A stretch of DNA of 64,000 nt from Amycolatopsis tolypomycina (GCF_900105945.1 NZ_FNSO01000004.1:6576001-6640000), one strand, 5' to 3'. Numbered from the stretch's first letter, positions 1 to 9,731 are shown. A program made the numbers and translations. The notes: generated by a model from the letters alone, not told the origin.

Positions 1-203
1 TGAAGCACATCGTCGGCCCGGCACAGCAGGCCGCGCTGGCCCGCGAGCTGGCGGGCGGTTCCGCGGAGGCGGAGATCGAGTGGGCGCTCTCGCAGGCACC
101 GCCCGAAGTCCGCGTGCTCCTGCGCAAGTTCCCGCCGGGTAAGCCGGGCAATACCCGCTTGGGCGAGTTGCACCGAAAGCTGGAGTCCGCCCTCCGCGCT
201 TGA
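1..203 (+). CDS. C-terminal fragment of an unknown protein
   Basis: An open frame enters from the left edge (first full codon at position 3) and ends at a TGA at 201-203, giving the last 66 residues. The piece is charged and probably helical (LARELAGGSAEAEIEWAL, then RVLLRKFPPGKPGNTRLGEL). I do not recognise the family. It lies 37 bp upstream of the STAND NTPase gene on the same strand, so the two may share an operon, but start and true length are outside the window. Confidence 0.5.
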   Translation, partial: KHIVGPAQQAALARELAGGSAEAEIEWALSQAPPEVRVLLRKFPPGKPGNTRLGELHRKLESALRA

Positions 204-240
204 CGTCCGCAATGGCATCGCGACCGGGCACACTGTCCTG

Positions 241-3200
241 GTGACGTCGACGGGAGAACCGCGGCCGGTGCACAACACCGTGCCAGGCTCGGCCGGCACG
301 GTCGTGCAGGCGGGGTCGATCGCCGGTGACGTGCACCTGCACGCCGCCCCTGCTCCGGAGCTCCCCGTACCACGTCAGCTCCCGGTCTTGCCCGACGGTT
401 TCGCCGGGCGCTGCGCACAGCTTGGCGAACTGGACCGGCTGCTGGCCGGTGACCGCGCGGAAGCCGTGGTGATCTCGGCGATCGACGGCGCCGCCGGCAT
501 CGGGAAGACGACGCTCGCCCTGCGCTGGTCCCACCAGGCGACCGAGCGGTTCCCGGATGGGCAGTTGTACGTCAACCTGCGCGGTTTCGAGCCGGTCGCG
601 GCCCCCATGACGGCAACGGAAGCGCTGCGGGGGTTCCTCGCCGCCCTGCGGGTGCCGGCGGACGCCATTCCCACGGACGAAGAGGCCCAGTCGGCGTTGT
701 ACCGGAGCATCCTGGCGGGCAGGCGGGTCCTCGTGTTGCTGGACAACGCGCGAGACGCGGCCCAGGTCCGGCCGCTGCTGCCAGGAAGCCCGACGTGCGC
801 CGTCATCGTCACGAGCCGTAACCGGCTCGCCGGGCTCGTCGCCCGGGACGGCGCACACCTGGTCAACCTGGATGTGCTGCCCCACGCCGAAGCCCGGTCC
901 CTCCTGGCGCACCGGCTGGGTACCGCCCGGGTCGCCGCCGAACCGGACGCCATCGGGTCACTCATCCGGTCCTGCGCCGGCTTCCCGCTGGCCCTGGCGA
1001 TCGCGGCGGCCCGAGCCGCACTGAATCCGGGCCTGCCGATGCGGGACCTGGCCGACGAACTGGCCGACGAAGACGGCCGCCTCACCGCCCTCGACGCGGG
1101 CGACCCCCACTCGGATCTGGAGTCGGTCTTCTCCTGGTCGTACCGGTCGCTCACGCCGGGTGCGGCATCACTGTTCCGGCGGCTCGGCAGCCAGCCCGGC
1201 CCGGACGTCGGGTTCGAAGCCGCCTGCGTGCTGGCCGAGGCTTCGGCCCCCGAGACCAGGAAACTGCTCGGCGAACTCAGCCTGGCGAACCTGGTGGACC
1301 AGTACGTGCCGGGCCGGTACCGGCTCCACGACCTGCTGCGCCTCTATGCGAAAGGCCAGGCGAACGCCGAAGACGCCGAAGCCGGGCGGAGAGTGCTTAC
1401 CTGGTACCGCGAGCGGGTCACCTCAGCCACCTCCTGGCTCGACTCTAGCCTGGCGGCCGACCGGTACTTCCGCCGCTGTTCCGACGCGATGCGGTGGCTG
1501 GATCTGGAACGCGGCAACCTCGTCGCTGCGGTCGTCGACGGCGACGAGCCGGAGCTGGCGTGCCTCCTCGCCCCGTATTTCCGGCACCGGCGCAACATCG
1601 ACGACTGGCAACGAACACTGACTGCCGCGCTCGCCACGACCGACCGGGTCCGGCACGTCAAGCTCCGCGTGCAGCTGCACCTGGCCCAGGCCGAGGCACA
1701 CGCCGGTGACGACCTCGACTCGAGCCGGCTCGAACACCTGGTGCGGGACCTGGAGCCACCCGACCAGGTTGCCGCCTGGCGAACCCTTGCCGAAGCGCAC
1801 CTGGCCGGCGGACGCCTGACACTCGGCCGAAAGGCCGCCGAAACCGCTCTCGGCATCCAGCGAGAGCTGAGCGATATCCGATCCGAAGCCTGCACGATCG
1901 TGCTTCTCGCCGAGATCCAAAGCTACCAACTCCTCTTCGACGAAATAGCCGGCAACCTCGAGCAGGCCCTGGCACTGTGGCAACGCCTCGGTGACTCGTG
2001 GTTCGAGGCGGACACCCTCGTCCGCCGGGCGAACGCCGATCGCAACCGCAGCCATGTGGCCGAAGCAATAAGCTGTCTCGACCAGGCGCTGGTCATCTAC
2101 GGTGAGTTCGAGGACTCGATCAGCACGGCCAAGACGACCAGCCTGCGTGGCAGCGTCTTCCTGCAGTTCGGAGCCGCCACCATGGCGCACCGAGCGCAGT
2201 TGACCGCGCACCGGACGCTGGCTGACGCGGAAGCCGCCCACGAGGAATTCGCCGTGCTCGACGAACTGCTCGAAGCGGCGAGAGAGGCCGGCGAATTCGC
2301 GGCCTGCGAAGAATATCTCGCGCGGCGTTCCATGGTCGCCCGCACACTGGGCGACCCGAAACTGGCTGCCTACGCATCGATCTCCCGAGGAGAATTCCAC
2401 TCTTTCCGTGGGAAGCACGAGGAGGCTGTCAGGATCCTCGATGAACAACGAGAACGTTCCCGTGGAGAACGCCTCGAAGTCGAGAGCCGTGCACTCGAAG
2501 CACTCGGGACGGCCCATGCCGGACAGGGCCGCTTCCACTATGCGGCCGACTGTCTCGAGGAGAGCGCGAAGCTGACGGAGAACCACAGCGATCTGCGCCG
2601 GAGTGCTCTGTGGCGGCTGGTCATGATCTTCCAGGACTGCGGGCGGTACGCCGATGCGCTGGCCTGTGCCCGACGTCTCTTGGACCTCTATCGCCAGCAG
2701 GGTGACGCCGGTTCCTCCTGCTGGGCCCTCAAGTACATGAGTGACGCACAGGTCGGGCTCGGTCGTTACCACGACGCCCTCCAGGAACTCGAGCTTTCGT
2801 TCACGATACGGCGGGAAATGGGAAAGGATTCGTACCGCAACGGCTGGATCCTCGTCTTCGTCGCCGACGCGCAACGATCGACTGGGCGGTTCGACGATGC
2901 CATCACGAGTCTCGAGCGCGCGCTTCACCTACGTGAGCAGGCAGGTACCCGGTTCGGCGCCGACCAGATTTCCGGCATGCTCGCGAGCATCCACGTCTCC
3001 CGTCGCGAGTTCGCCAAGGCGCATCCTCTGCTGGAGCGCCTTCTCGGCTCTCCGTACGCGTTCCCGGATCCGGCTTGGGAAACTTTGACTGGCCTCGCTG
3101 CGAGCTATGCCGGTCAATACCGCTTCGTGGAGGCGCAGCAGTGCTGCGACCGCGCTTTGGCCATCGTGACCGAACTCGGGAACCGACCGCAGATCCTCCT

Positions 3201-4293
3201 GGTACGTCGAACAGCAGCCGAGGCGAAGGTCGCCGAAGGCCGGGCCGACGAGGCTCTCACCCTGCTGCAGGCCGACCTCGACCAGGCGACGGACATCGGG
3301 GACTTCACCACTGCCGGGCAGGTCCGCGGCCAGGTTGCCGCCATCCTCACCGGCCTGCGCCGGTTCACCCAGGCGGAGGTGGACGCGCGACAAGGCTTCG
3401 CCGTGGCCTGCTCGGTCGACAGCGACCTCGACCGCATCCGCTTCCTGCGCCTTCTCGGCGACATCGACCACAAGCGGGGCCGCTACGAAGAGGCGATGTG
3501 GTCGTACAGCGCAGCCGCCACGATCTGCGATCGCAACGGCGACCCCCAGCGGAGCGACATCCTGGCCGCCCTGGGCAAGACCCATGCTCGCGCCGGCCGT
3601 TTCCGGCAGGCCGTCGCGGCCGGCCGGACGCGGCTGGAACTCGAGCTCGCCGCGGGCGACCAGCGCGCAGTCGCCCTGGCCGTGGCCGGGCTCGCCCGGG
3701 CGCACGCCGGGCTCGGTGACCGAGCGAAAGCACTCGAGCTGCTCGACGAGGGCGCCGCTCGATCAGGGGCGCTCGAAGACCCCTGGTACGCGGCGTCGAA
3801 CTTCGGAGAATGTGCCGAACTGGCCGCCGAGCTGGGCGACGCCGAACGAGCCGGGCGGGCGTTCGCGGCTCAGCGAGACCTCGCCCGGCAGGTCTTCGAT
3901 CTGTCCGGATACGCCGAAAGCCTCGCGAAGGAGGCCGGACACCGCAGAGATTCCGGCGACTTGGGCGGGGCGCTCGAACTGCATGAGCAGAGCCTGCGCA
4001 CCAGGGAGGAACTCGGTGACCCACTCGGGATCGTCGACCAGCTGCGCCGGTTGGGGGCCGCCAGCGGGGAGCTGGGCCGCCACGCCGACGCGGTCACCCT
4101 TCTGCAGGACAGTGCGGACCGAGCCAGGGAGCTGAGCGACGTCGCCCGGCTCGCGGACGCGGAACGTGCACTGGCGACCGTGCACCATCGGCACGGCCAC
4201 AGCGCAGCCGCCAAGCGCTGTCTCGAGCAGGCTCGCGCGCGGTATCAGCAGCTGGGCGACATCCTGAACGAACAGGCCACCGTCCTCGGGTGA
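241..4293 (+). CDS. STAND-class NTPase with NB-ARC and TPR repeats
   Basis: A 1350-residue, probably cytoplasmic signalling ATPase. After a short N-terminal leader with the motif VVQAGSIAGDVHLH (21-34), seen before the NTPase in many actinobacterial proteins of this kind, comes an NB-ARC module: P-loop GAAGIGKT (83-90), Walker B VLVLLD (163-168), VTSR (190-193) and GFPLAL (247-252). The remainder from about 450 to the end is helical TPR-like repeats, e.g. GRYADALACARRLLDLYRQ. There is no SARP DNA-binding domain at the N terminus and no LuxR-type HTH at the C terminus, unlike AfsR- or LAL-type regulators. Family knowledge says STAND proteins oligomerise on ligand sensing; the ligand and output here are unknown. 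GTG start at 241. It ends 2 bp from the stop of the convergent gene. Confidence 0.85.
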   Translation: MTSTGEPRPVHNTVPGSAGTVVQAGSIAGDVHLHAAPAPELPVPRQLPVLPDGFAGRCAQLGELDRLLAGDRAEAVVISAIDGAAGIGKTTLALRWSHQATERFPDGQLYVNLRGFEPVAAPMTATEALRGFLAALRVPADAIPTDEEAQSALYRSILAGRRVLVLLDNARDAAQVRPLLPGSPTCAVIVTSRNRLAGLVARDGAHLVNLDVLPHAEARSLLAHRLGTARVAAEPDAIGSLIRSCAGFPLALAIAAARAALNPGLPMRDLADELADEDGRLTALDAGDPHSDLESVFSWSYRSLTPGAASLFRRLGSQPGPDVGFEAACVLAEASAPETRKLLGELSLANLVDQYVPGRYRLHDLLRLYAKGQANAEDAEAGRRVLTWYRERVTSATSWLDSSLAADRYFRRCSDAMRWLDLERGNLVAAVVDGDEPELACLLAPYFRHRRNIDDWQRTLTAALATTDRVRHVKLRVQLHLAQAEAHAGDDLDSSRLEHLVRDLEPPDQVAAWRTLAEAHLAGGRLTLGRKAAETALGIQRELSDIRSEACTIVLLAEIQSYQLLFDEIAGNLEQALALWQRLGDSWFEADTLVRRANADRNRSHVAEAISCLDQALVIYGEFEDSISTAKTTSLRGSVFLQFGAATMAHRAQLTAHRTLADAEAAHEEFAVLDELLEAAREAGEFAACEEYLARRSMVARTLGDPKLAAYASISRGEFHSFRGKHEEAVRILDEQRERSRGERLEVESRALEALGTAHAGQGRFHYAADCLEESAKLTENHSDLRRSALWRLVMIFQDCGRYADALACARRLLDLYRQQGDAGSSCWALKYMSDAQVGLGRYHDALQELELSFTIRREMGKDSYRNGWILVFVADAQRSTGRFDDAITSLERALHLREQAGTRFGADQISGMLASIHVSRREFAKAHPLLERLLGSPYAFPDPAWETLTGLAASYAGQYRFVEAQQCCDRALAIVTELGNRPQILLVRRTAAEAKVAEGRADEALTLLQADLDQATDIGDFTTAGQVRGQVAAILTGLRRFTQAEVDARQGFAVACSVDSDLDRIRFLRLLGDIDHKRGRYEEAMWSYSAAATICDRNGDPQRSDILAALGKTHARAGRFRQAVAAGRTRLELELAAGDQRAVALAVAGLARAHAGLGDRAKALELLDEGAARSGALEDPWYAASNFGECAELAAELGDAERAGRAFAAQRDLARQVFDLSGYAESLAKEAGHRRDSGDLGGALELHEQSLRTREELGDPLGIVDQLRRLGAASGELGRHADAVTLLQDSADRARELSDVARLADAERALATVHHRHGHSAAAKRCLEQARARYQQLGDILNEQATVLG

Positions 4294-4295
4294 AG

Positions 4296-5276
4296 CTAGA
4301 GGGCGAGGTCGTCGAGCTCCGACTCCAGTCTGGCCCGCCAGGTCCACCGCCGTTCCGTCGTGTCCGCGCCCTCCCCTGCCGGCGGGCCCAGCGGGAGGGC
4401 CTGGTCGGTCACCCCGAACGTCACCCGGTACGCCAGCACCGACGCGGCCGTCCGGATCCACGCGTCACCCGATGTGCCCGACGGCGGTGCCACGCCCAGC
4501 GCGTGCCCGAACCACGTCGGCAGCAGCGCGTTCGACCCCAGCGCGTCGGTGATCCGGGTCCGCAGCCGTACCTGCAGGTCGTGCCACGCGCGTTCGGCCC
4601 GCTCCAGCTGCGGGACCACCCGTGCCTCGACCGCGTCGGCCTCGCGCAACGCCAGCCGCGCCTGGTCGGCCGCCGAGGTCGCCGCCGGGATCTCCTCGTC
4701 CAGCAGTGTCCGGCGCCGGGTCGTCAGCGCGCGCAACGACGACTCCGCGTCGCCTCGGGCGCGCGAAGACCGGTCGGTCGCGGCCAGGACGCCGATGACC
4801 TCCCGCAGGTCGGCGTCGCACCGGGAAAGCGCCGCCCGCACCGCGTCCAGGTGCGCGATCTCCTCCGCGTAGCGGGCCCGCTGCTCCTTGGTGACGAGCT
4901 CCTTGTGCAGGTCGTCCCAGCGCGCCGCCTCCGCCGCGAGCGCCCGCGTCTCCGTGCCGACGTCGTCGAGGTTCACCTGCGGGACGCCGTCGGACACGCG
5001 GACCGCGCGCTCCAGGACCCTGACCTGCTGCTGCAGCCGCTCCAGCTGCCTGCCGAGCTGGTCGAGCCGGTCCTGTTGTCCCTGAGCGCTGCCGCTTTCG
5101 AGCCGCTCGGTCAGGTCGGCGACGTCCTGGCCGAGGCGGTCGTCGGCCTCGCGCAGCCCGTCGACCGCCGCGAACAGCTCGTCGAGGTCGCGGCGTGTCG
5201 GGTCGGCGACGTCCGGGACCTCGTATTCCTGCGTGAACTCCGGGTCGTCGCCGTAGGTGGCGTAGCCGTGGCTCAC
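4296..5276 (-). CDS. Coiled-coil protein of unknown function
   Basis: 326 residues, soluble, rich in Leu, Arg, Asp and Glu. Residues about 25-95 and much of the middle read as long coiled coil (e.g. LERLQQQVRVLERAVRV). The C-terminal part, with WIRTAASVLAYRVTFGV, looks globular. No enzyme motif is visible. I chose the GTG at 5276, although the frame is open further upstream, because it forms a GTGA overlap with the stop of the preceding membrane-protein gene, a typical sign of translational coupling. The two probably act together at the membrane. Function not recognised. Confidence 0.7.
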   Translation of the reverse strand: MSHGYATYGDDPEFTQEYEVPDVADPTRRDLDELFAAVDGLREADDRLGQDVADLTERLESGSAQGQQDRLDQLGRQLERLQQQVRVLERAVRVSDGVPQVNLDDVGTETRALAAEAARWDDLHKELVTKEQRARYAEEIAHLDAVRAALSRCDADLREVIGVLAATDRSSRARGDAESSLRALTTRRRTLLDEEIPAATSAADQARLALREADAVEARVVPQLERAERAWHDLQVRLRTRITDALGSNALLPTWFGHALGVAPPSGTSGDAWIRTAASVLAYRVTFGVTDQALPLGPPAGEGADTTERRWTWRARLESELDDLAL

Positions 5277-5821
5277 GGGGTCCGGCTTTCCCGCCACAGC
5301 AGCGCGATCGTGCCCGCGATGCCCAGCGCCGTCAGGACCGTGCAGACGACCGCCCCGGACCACGGGACGAGGGCGAGGACCAGCAGCACCGCCGTGACGC
5401 TGCCCGCCCACGCCGCCCGCGTCCGCTCGCGGATCACCGCCCCGGCCCGGCGGACCGGCGCGAAGCCGACCCACAGGCCCGCGCCGAACAGCGGCACCAG
5501 AGCCGGCAGCCACGCCGGCGAAAGCACCTCGAACAGCACCAGCGCCGCGGCGACCAGCGGCACCAGCACGGGCGCGGCCGCGAACCAGACGACCGCGCGC
5601 TGCGTGGCCGCGTGCCGGGACTCGAGCTCGGCGTCGGCCAGCCGTTTCCCGGCTTCGTCGAACGCCACCTCGGCGTCGAGCAGCCGGTGGGCGTTCGCCA
5701 CGAGCTCGTCCATCGCCGCGACGTCGCCGGGCGGGGTCGCGAGCCCGTCGCGCAGGTCCTGCTTGAGCCGGGCGACGCGCCCCTCCGCCAGGTCGCGGTC
5801 GTGCTGGGCCGGTGTCGTCAC
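5273..5821 (-). CDS. Small membrane protein with N-terminal helical region
   Basis: 182 residues. The first 75 are charged and helical (DRDLAEGRVARLKQDLRDGL). They are followed by about four hydrophobic segments starting near residues 77, 102, 137 and 157 (e.g. WFAAAPVLVPLVAAALVLF). It overlaps the downstream coiled-coil gene by 4 bp, so the pair is one transcription unit. A 55-bp gap separates it from the E2 gene upstream on the same strand, so it could also be read from the bkd operon. No recognised family. Confidence 0.7.
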   Translation of the reverse strand: MTTPAQHDRDLAEGRVARLKQDLRDGLATPPGDVAAMDELVANAHRLLDAEVAFDEAGKRLADAELESRHAATQRAVVWFAAAPVLVPLVAAALVLFEVLSPAWLPALVPLFGAGLWVGFAPVRRAGAVIRERTRAAWAGSVTAVLLVLALVPWSGAVVCTVLTALGIAGTIALLWRESRTP

Positions 5822-5876
5822 GCGACCACTTTAAGTGCCGCCACCGTCACGACCGGCCAACTCGGCCGGTGAGTCG

Positions 5877-7052
5877 TCAGAGGTCCCCGAGGGCGGTGAC
5901 CGGCGACTCCACGCAGTCGGCGACGAACCGCAGGAACCCGCCCGCCGTGCCGCCGTCGCAGACGCGGTGGTCGAAGGCCAGCGTCAGCTCGCAGATCTTG
6001 CGCGCCACCAGTGCGCCGTCGACGACCCACGGCCGGTCGATGATCCGGCCGATGCCGAGGATGGCGGCCTCGGGGTGGTTGATGATCGCGGCCGAGCCGT
6101 CGACGCCGAAGACGCCGTAGTTGTTCACCGTGAAGGTGCCGCCGGTGAGGTCCGCGGGCGCGAGCTTGCCCTCGCGCGCGGTGCGGGCGCGGTCGCCGAT
6201 CGCCGCCGAGAGGTCCCGCGTGGACAGCGTCCCGGCGTCCCGCACGACCGGCACGACGAGCCCGCGGTCGGTCTGCGCGGCGAACCCGAGGTGGATTTCG
6301 TCCAGCACGACGATCTCGTCGCCTTCGACGCGCGAATTCAGCTCGGGGTACCGGCGCAGCCCGGCGACGGCGAACCGCGCGATCAGCCCGAGCAGGCTGA
6401 CCGGCCGGTCGGACTTGGCGTTCAGCGCGGCCCGCGCGGCGACCAGCTCCGTCGCGTCGACGTCCACCCAGACCGTGGCCTCGGGGATCTCGCGCCGAGA
6501 CGTCGAAAGCTTGTCGGCGACGGCCTTGCGCACCCCGGTCAGCGGAATCCTGCGGCCGTTGGTCTTCTTGAGCGCCGCTTCGACGTCGGCGCGGCGGATG
6601 ATGCCGTCCGCGCCGCCCGGCGTGAGCCGAGCGAGGTCGATCCCGTTGTCCGACGCCAGTTTCCGGACGAACGGCGAGATCACGCCAGGCTGCTGCGGCC
6701 GCGTGGGCGCGGTGACGCTCACCGGGCGTCGCGCGCGCTTGCGCCGGGTCGTGGGCGCGGTGCCGTAGCCGATGAGGACGTTGCCGCTGCCCGACGACGT
6801 CGTGACGCCGGGTTCGGCGAACCCGCCGACGGTCAGCAGCGGCGCGCCGACCGGCAGCAGCTGCCCCGGCTCGCCGTGCAGCGCGGACACCACGCCGGCG
6901 AACGGCACCGGCACCTCGACGGCCGCCTTCGCCGTCTCGACCTCGACGACGACCTGGTCGACGTCGACGGTGTCGCCGACCTTGACCCGCCAGTCCACGA
7001 TCGCCGCCTCGGTCAGGCCTTCGCCGAGGTCCGGCAGCAGGAAGTCAGGCAC
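5877..7052 (-). CDS. bkdC: Branched-chain 2-oxoacid dehydrogenase E2 (lipoyl acyltransferase)
   Basis: 391-residue dihydrolipoyl acyltransferase core of a 2-oxoacid dehydrogenase complex, transferring the acyl group from E1 to CoA. Visible in order: one lipoyl domain with lipoyl-lysine K42 in VETAKAAVEV; a peripheral subunit-binding domain near 122-160 (SPFVRKLASDNGIDL); and a catalytic domain ending in HRVCDG (His362, Asp366), the HxxxDG acyltransferase signature. GTG start, overlapping the end of the E1beta gene by 8 bp. The E1 genes just upstream and the divergent Lrp-type regulator favour branched-chain 2-oxoacids over pyruvate. The E3 subunit is not encoded here. Confidence 0.9.
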   Translation of the reverse strand: MPDFLLPDLGEGLTEAAIVDWRVKVGDTVDVDQVVVEVETAKAAVEVPVPFAGVVSALHGEPGQLLPVGAPLLTVGGFAEPGVTTSSGSGNVLIGYGTAPTTRRKRARRPVSVTAPTRPQQPGVISPFVRKLASDNGIDLARLTPGGADGIIRRADVEAALKKTNGRRIPLTGVRKAVADKLSTSRREIPEATVWVDVDATELVAARAALNAKSDRPVSLLGLIARFAVAGLRRYPELNSRVEGDEIVVLDEIHLGFAAQTDRGLVVPVVRDAGTLSTRDLSAAIGDRARTAREGKLAPADLTGGTFTVNNYGVFGVDGSAAIINHPEAAILGIGRIIDRPWVVDGALVARKICELTLAFDHRVCDGGTAGGFLRFVADCVESPVTALGDL

Positions 7053-8043
7053 CGGCCACCACCGGCGTGTCGTCCCACTGCAGGCGGGCGATCGTGTCGA
7101 GGATCCGGTCGACGTCGGGCAGCGTGTGCCGCTCCAGCTTCGGCGCCGGGTACGGGATGTCGAGCCCGGTGACGCGCAGGACCGGCGCGTGCAGCTGGTG
7201 GAAGCACTGCTCGGTGACGCGCGCGACGACCTCGGCGCCGTAGCCGCCGAAGCCGGCGGCCTCGTGCACGACGACGGCCCGGCCGGTGCGGCGCACGGAC
7301 GCCGTCACGGTCTCGTCGTCGAACGGCGACAGCGAGCGCAGGTCGACGACCTCGACGTCCCAGCCCTCGGCCTTCGCCGCTTCGGCGGTTTCCATGGCGG
7401 TGGCGACCATCGGGCCGTACGCGATGAGCGTGACGTCCTTGCCGTGGCGGCGGACGACGGCCTGGTCCATGCCGGGGCCGCTGCGGGTGAAGCTGACCTC
7501 TTCGCTCGACCAGTAGCGGCACTTCGGCTCGAGGAAGATCACCGGGTCCGGCGACTCGATGGCGTCGCGGAGCAGGTCGTAGGCGTCCTGCGCGGTGCCC
7601 GGCGTGACGACGCGCAGGCCCGGCGTGTGCGTGTAGTAGGCCTCGCTGGAGTCGCAGTGGTGCTCGACGCCGCCGATGCCGCCGGCGTAGGGCACCCGGA
7701 TGACCATGGGCACTTCCAGCGCGCCCCGGGTGCGGTTGCGCAGCTTGGCGACGTGCGAGGTGATCTGCTCGAACGCCGGGTAGGCGAAGGCGTCGAACTG
7801 CATTTCGACGACCGGGCGGAAGCCGCCCATCGCCATCCCGACGGCGAACCCGACGATCCCGGATTCGGCGAGCGGGGTGTCGAAGCAGCGGTCTTCGCCG
7901 AAGTCGGCGGTGATGCCGTCGGTGACGCGGAAGACGCCGCCGAGCGTGCCGACGTCCTCGCCGAACACGAGGACGCGGTCGTCGTCCTTGAGGGCGTCCC
8001 GCAGGGCCGCGTTGAGCGCCTGCGCCATGGTGGTGGTCGTCAT
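7045..8043 (-). CDS. bkdB: Branched-chain 2-oxoacid dehydrogenase E1 beta subunit
   Basis: 332 residues, transketolase-like beta subunit that pairs with E1alpha to bind thiamine diphosphate and decarboxylate the 2-oxoacid. Family motifs seen: VLVFGEDVG near the N terminus, FDTPLAESGIVGFAVGMA, MQFDAFAYPAFEQI, and the C-terminal transketolase domain around VVHEAAGFGGYGAEV. The ATG at 8043 is used; it overlaps the E1alpha stop by one base (TGATG), so translation is coupled. The frame stays open upstream, but that extension is only the shadow of the E1alpha gene. Confidence 0.92.
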   Translation of the reverse strand: MTTTTMAQALNAALRDALKDDDRVLVFGEDVGTLGGVFRVTDGITADFGEDRCFDTPLAESGIVGFAVGMAMGGFRPVVEMQFDAFAYPAFEQITSHVAKLRNRTRGALEVPMVIRVPYAGGIGGVEHHCDSSEAYYTHTPGLRVVTPGTAQDAYDLLRDAIESPDPVIFLEPKCRYWSSEEVSFTRSGPGMDQAVVRRHGKDVTLIAYGPMVATAMETAEAAKAEGWDVEVVDLRSLSPFDDETVTASVRRTGRAVVVHEAAGFGGYGAEVVARVTEQCFHQLHAPVLRVTGLDIPYPAPKLERHTLPDVDRILDTIARLQWDDTPVVAGA

Positions 8044-9113
8044 CAGGCCTCCAGTTCGGCTTCGAGGGCGGCCCGCTGGGTTTCGAGCTGGCGGGTCGGC
8101 CGGGCGTAGACGTGGTCGAACAGCGAGAGCGGGTCGAGCTCGGGTTCGGCGTTCAGCGTGTCGCGAACGGACTGGGCATAGACCTCGGCGTCGGCCGCGA
8201 ACCGCTCGATTTCGGTGTCCTGAAGCAGGTTCTCGTTCTTGAGGAAGGTTTCCAGCCGCTTGAGCGGGTCGGCTTCGCGCCACTTCGCGACTTCTTCGGC
8301 GTCGCGGTAGCGGGTGGCGTCGTCGGCGTTGGTGTGGGCGTCGATGCGGTAGGTGTGGGCCTCGACGAGCACCGGGCCCTTGCCCTCGCGCGCGTGCTTG
8401 ACGGCGTCGTCGAGGACGGCCAGGACGGCGACGGCGTCGTTGCCGTCGACCTGCTCCGAGCGCATGCCGTAGCCGATGCCCTTGTACGCCAGCGCTTCGG
8501 CGGCGCTCTGCTTCTCGAAGGGCACCGAGATGGCGAAGCGGTTGTTCTGCACGAAGAACACGACGGGCGCCTTGAAGACGGCGGCGAAGTTGAGTGCTTC
8601 GTGGAAGTCGCCTTCGCTGGTGGCACCGTCTCCGATGAGCGCGAGCGCGACGGCGTCTTCGCCGCGTCGCTGCATCGCGTGCGCGAGCCCGGCGGCGTGC
8701 AGGGTCTGCGTCGCGAGCGGAGTGCACTGAGGTGCTACGCGCGTCTCGACCGGGTTGTAGCCGCAGTGCGCGTCGCCGCGAAGGAGCGTCAGGACTTCGC
8801 CGGGCTCGAGGCCGCGGGCGACGAGGGCGACGGAGTCACGGTAGGTCGGGAAGAGCCAGTCCCGGGCTTCCAGGGCGAGCGCCGCGGCGACCTGGCAGGC
8901 CTCCTGGCCGGCACTGGAGGGGTAGACGGCGAGCCGGCCCTGCTTGGTGAGCGCGGTGGCCTGCACGTCGAACCGGCGGCCGAGGACCATCAGCCGGTAG
9001 GCCTCCTTGAGCCGCGCTCCGGCGGGTTCGCCGTAGCCGCCGTTTCGGTCGGCACGGCTCCCGTCCTCGGCGACGAACCGCACGGGGACAGCGGACGGCA
9101 GCAGGGTTTCCAC
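8043..9113 (-). CDS. bkdA: Branched-chain 2-oxoacid dehydrogenase E1 alpha subunit
   Basis: 356 residues, thiamine-diphosphate-dependent E1alpha. The ThDP/Mg motif runs from GDGATSEG (161-168) to the asparagines at 190-191. FPTYRDSVALVARG and the Arg/His-rich loop with YRIDAHTNADDATRYR are characteristic of bacterial BCKDH/acetoin-type alpha subunits. A GTG at 9113 is taken as start because the family N terminus begins here; the open frame upstream reads into the divergent regulator. First gene of bkdA-bkdB-bkdC, transcribed away from the Lrp-type gene with a 75-bp spacer. Confidence 0.92.
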   Translation of the reverse strand: METLLPSAVPVRFVAEDGSRADRNGGYGEPAGARLKEAYRLMVLGRRFDVQATALTKQGRLAVYPSSAGQEACQVAAALALEARDWLFPTYRDSVALVARGLEPGEVLTLLRGDAHCGYNPVETRVAPQCTPLATQTLHAAGLAHAMQRRGEDAVALALIGDGATSEGDFHEALNFAAVFKAPVVFFVQNNRFAISVPFEKQSAAEALAYKGIGYGMRSEQVDGNDAVAVLAVLDDAVKHAREGKGPVLVEAHTYRIDAHTNADDATRYRDAEEVAKWREADPLKRLETFLKNENLLQDTEIERFAADAEVYAQSVRDTLNAEPELDPLSLFDHVYARPTRQLETQRAALEAELEA

Positions 9114-9188
9114 AGCACACCACCTCTCCCAGACATATGATGCTGAAATGGTGGTTCTCGGCGGTGTTGTGTTCAAGGGTTGGCGGAA

Positions 9189-9722
9189 ATGAGCGACAAA
9201 CGGCCTGTTTCTGGGTCTCCTGGGGATCAAACGTCCAGCGGTGTCCTGGCTCACGGCGGTCTGCCGGGACGAACGGTCCCGGCTTTGGACGACATCGACC
9301 GGGCGATGCTGGCTGAGCTGTCGGCGGACGGCCGCCTGGCGGTGCGCGCGTTGGCGGAAAAGCTCCACATCTCGCGGACGAACGCGTACGCGCGGCTGGA
9401 GCGGTTGATGGCGGAGGGGGTGATCACGGGCTTCGGCGCCCGGATCGACCCGCGCCGGGCGGGCCTGGGCACGTCGGCGTACATCATGGTGACGGTGGAG
9501 CAGACGTCGTGGCGCACGATGGCGACGGACCTGCACGAGATCCCGTACGTGGATCACGTGGCCCTGGTCGGCGGCGACTTCGACATCCTGCTGCTGGTCC
9601 GGACACCGGACAACTCGACGCTGCGCGACGTGGTCCTGGAGCGGCTGCAGGCACTGGAGGGCGTGCGGTCGACGCGGACGTGGCTGATCTTCGAGGAGCT
9701 GCCGGGCTCGGTGCTGAGCTGA
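9189..9722 (+). CDS. Lrp/AsnC-family transcriptional regulator, probably of the bkd operon
   Basis: 177 residues from the ATG at 9189; an in-frame TTG nine bases upstream is an alternative start. A winged HTH (DRAMLAELSADGRLAVRALA then HISRTNAYARLERL) is followed by an RAM/AsnC ligand domain (VDHVALVGGDFDILLLVRT). The family binds amino acids or their derivatives as octamers and often controls the operon next to it. Divergent placement from bkdABC matches BkdR-type regulators, so branched-chain amino acid sensing is a reasonable inference. The unusually long, low-complexity N terminus (about 30 residues) may mean that translation starts further in. Confidence 0.85.
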   Translation: MSDKRPVSGSPGDQTSSGVLAHGGLPGRTVPALDDIDRAMLAELSADGRLAVRALAEKLHISRTNAYARLERLMAEGVITGFGARIDPRRAGLGTSAYIMVTVEQTSWRTMATDLHEIPYVDHVALVGGDFDILLLVRTPDNSTLRDVVLERLQALEGVRSTRTWLIFEELPGSVLS

Positions 9723-9731
9723 GCGGCCGAC

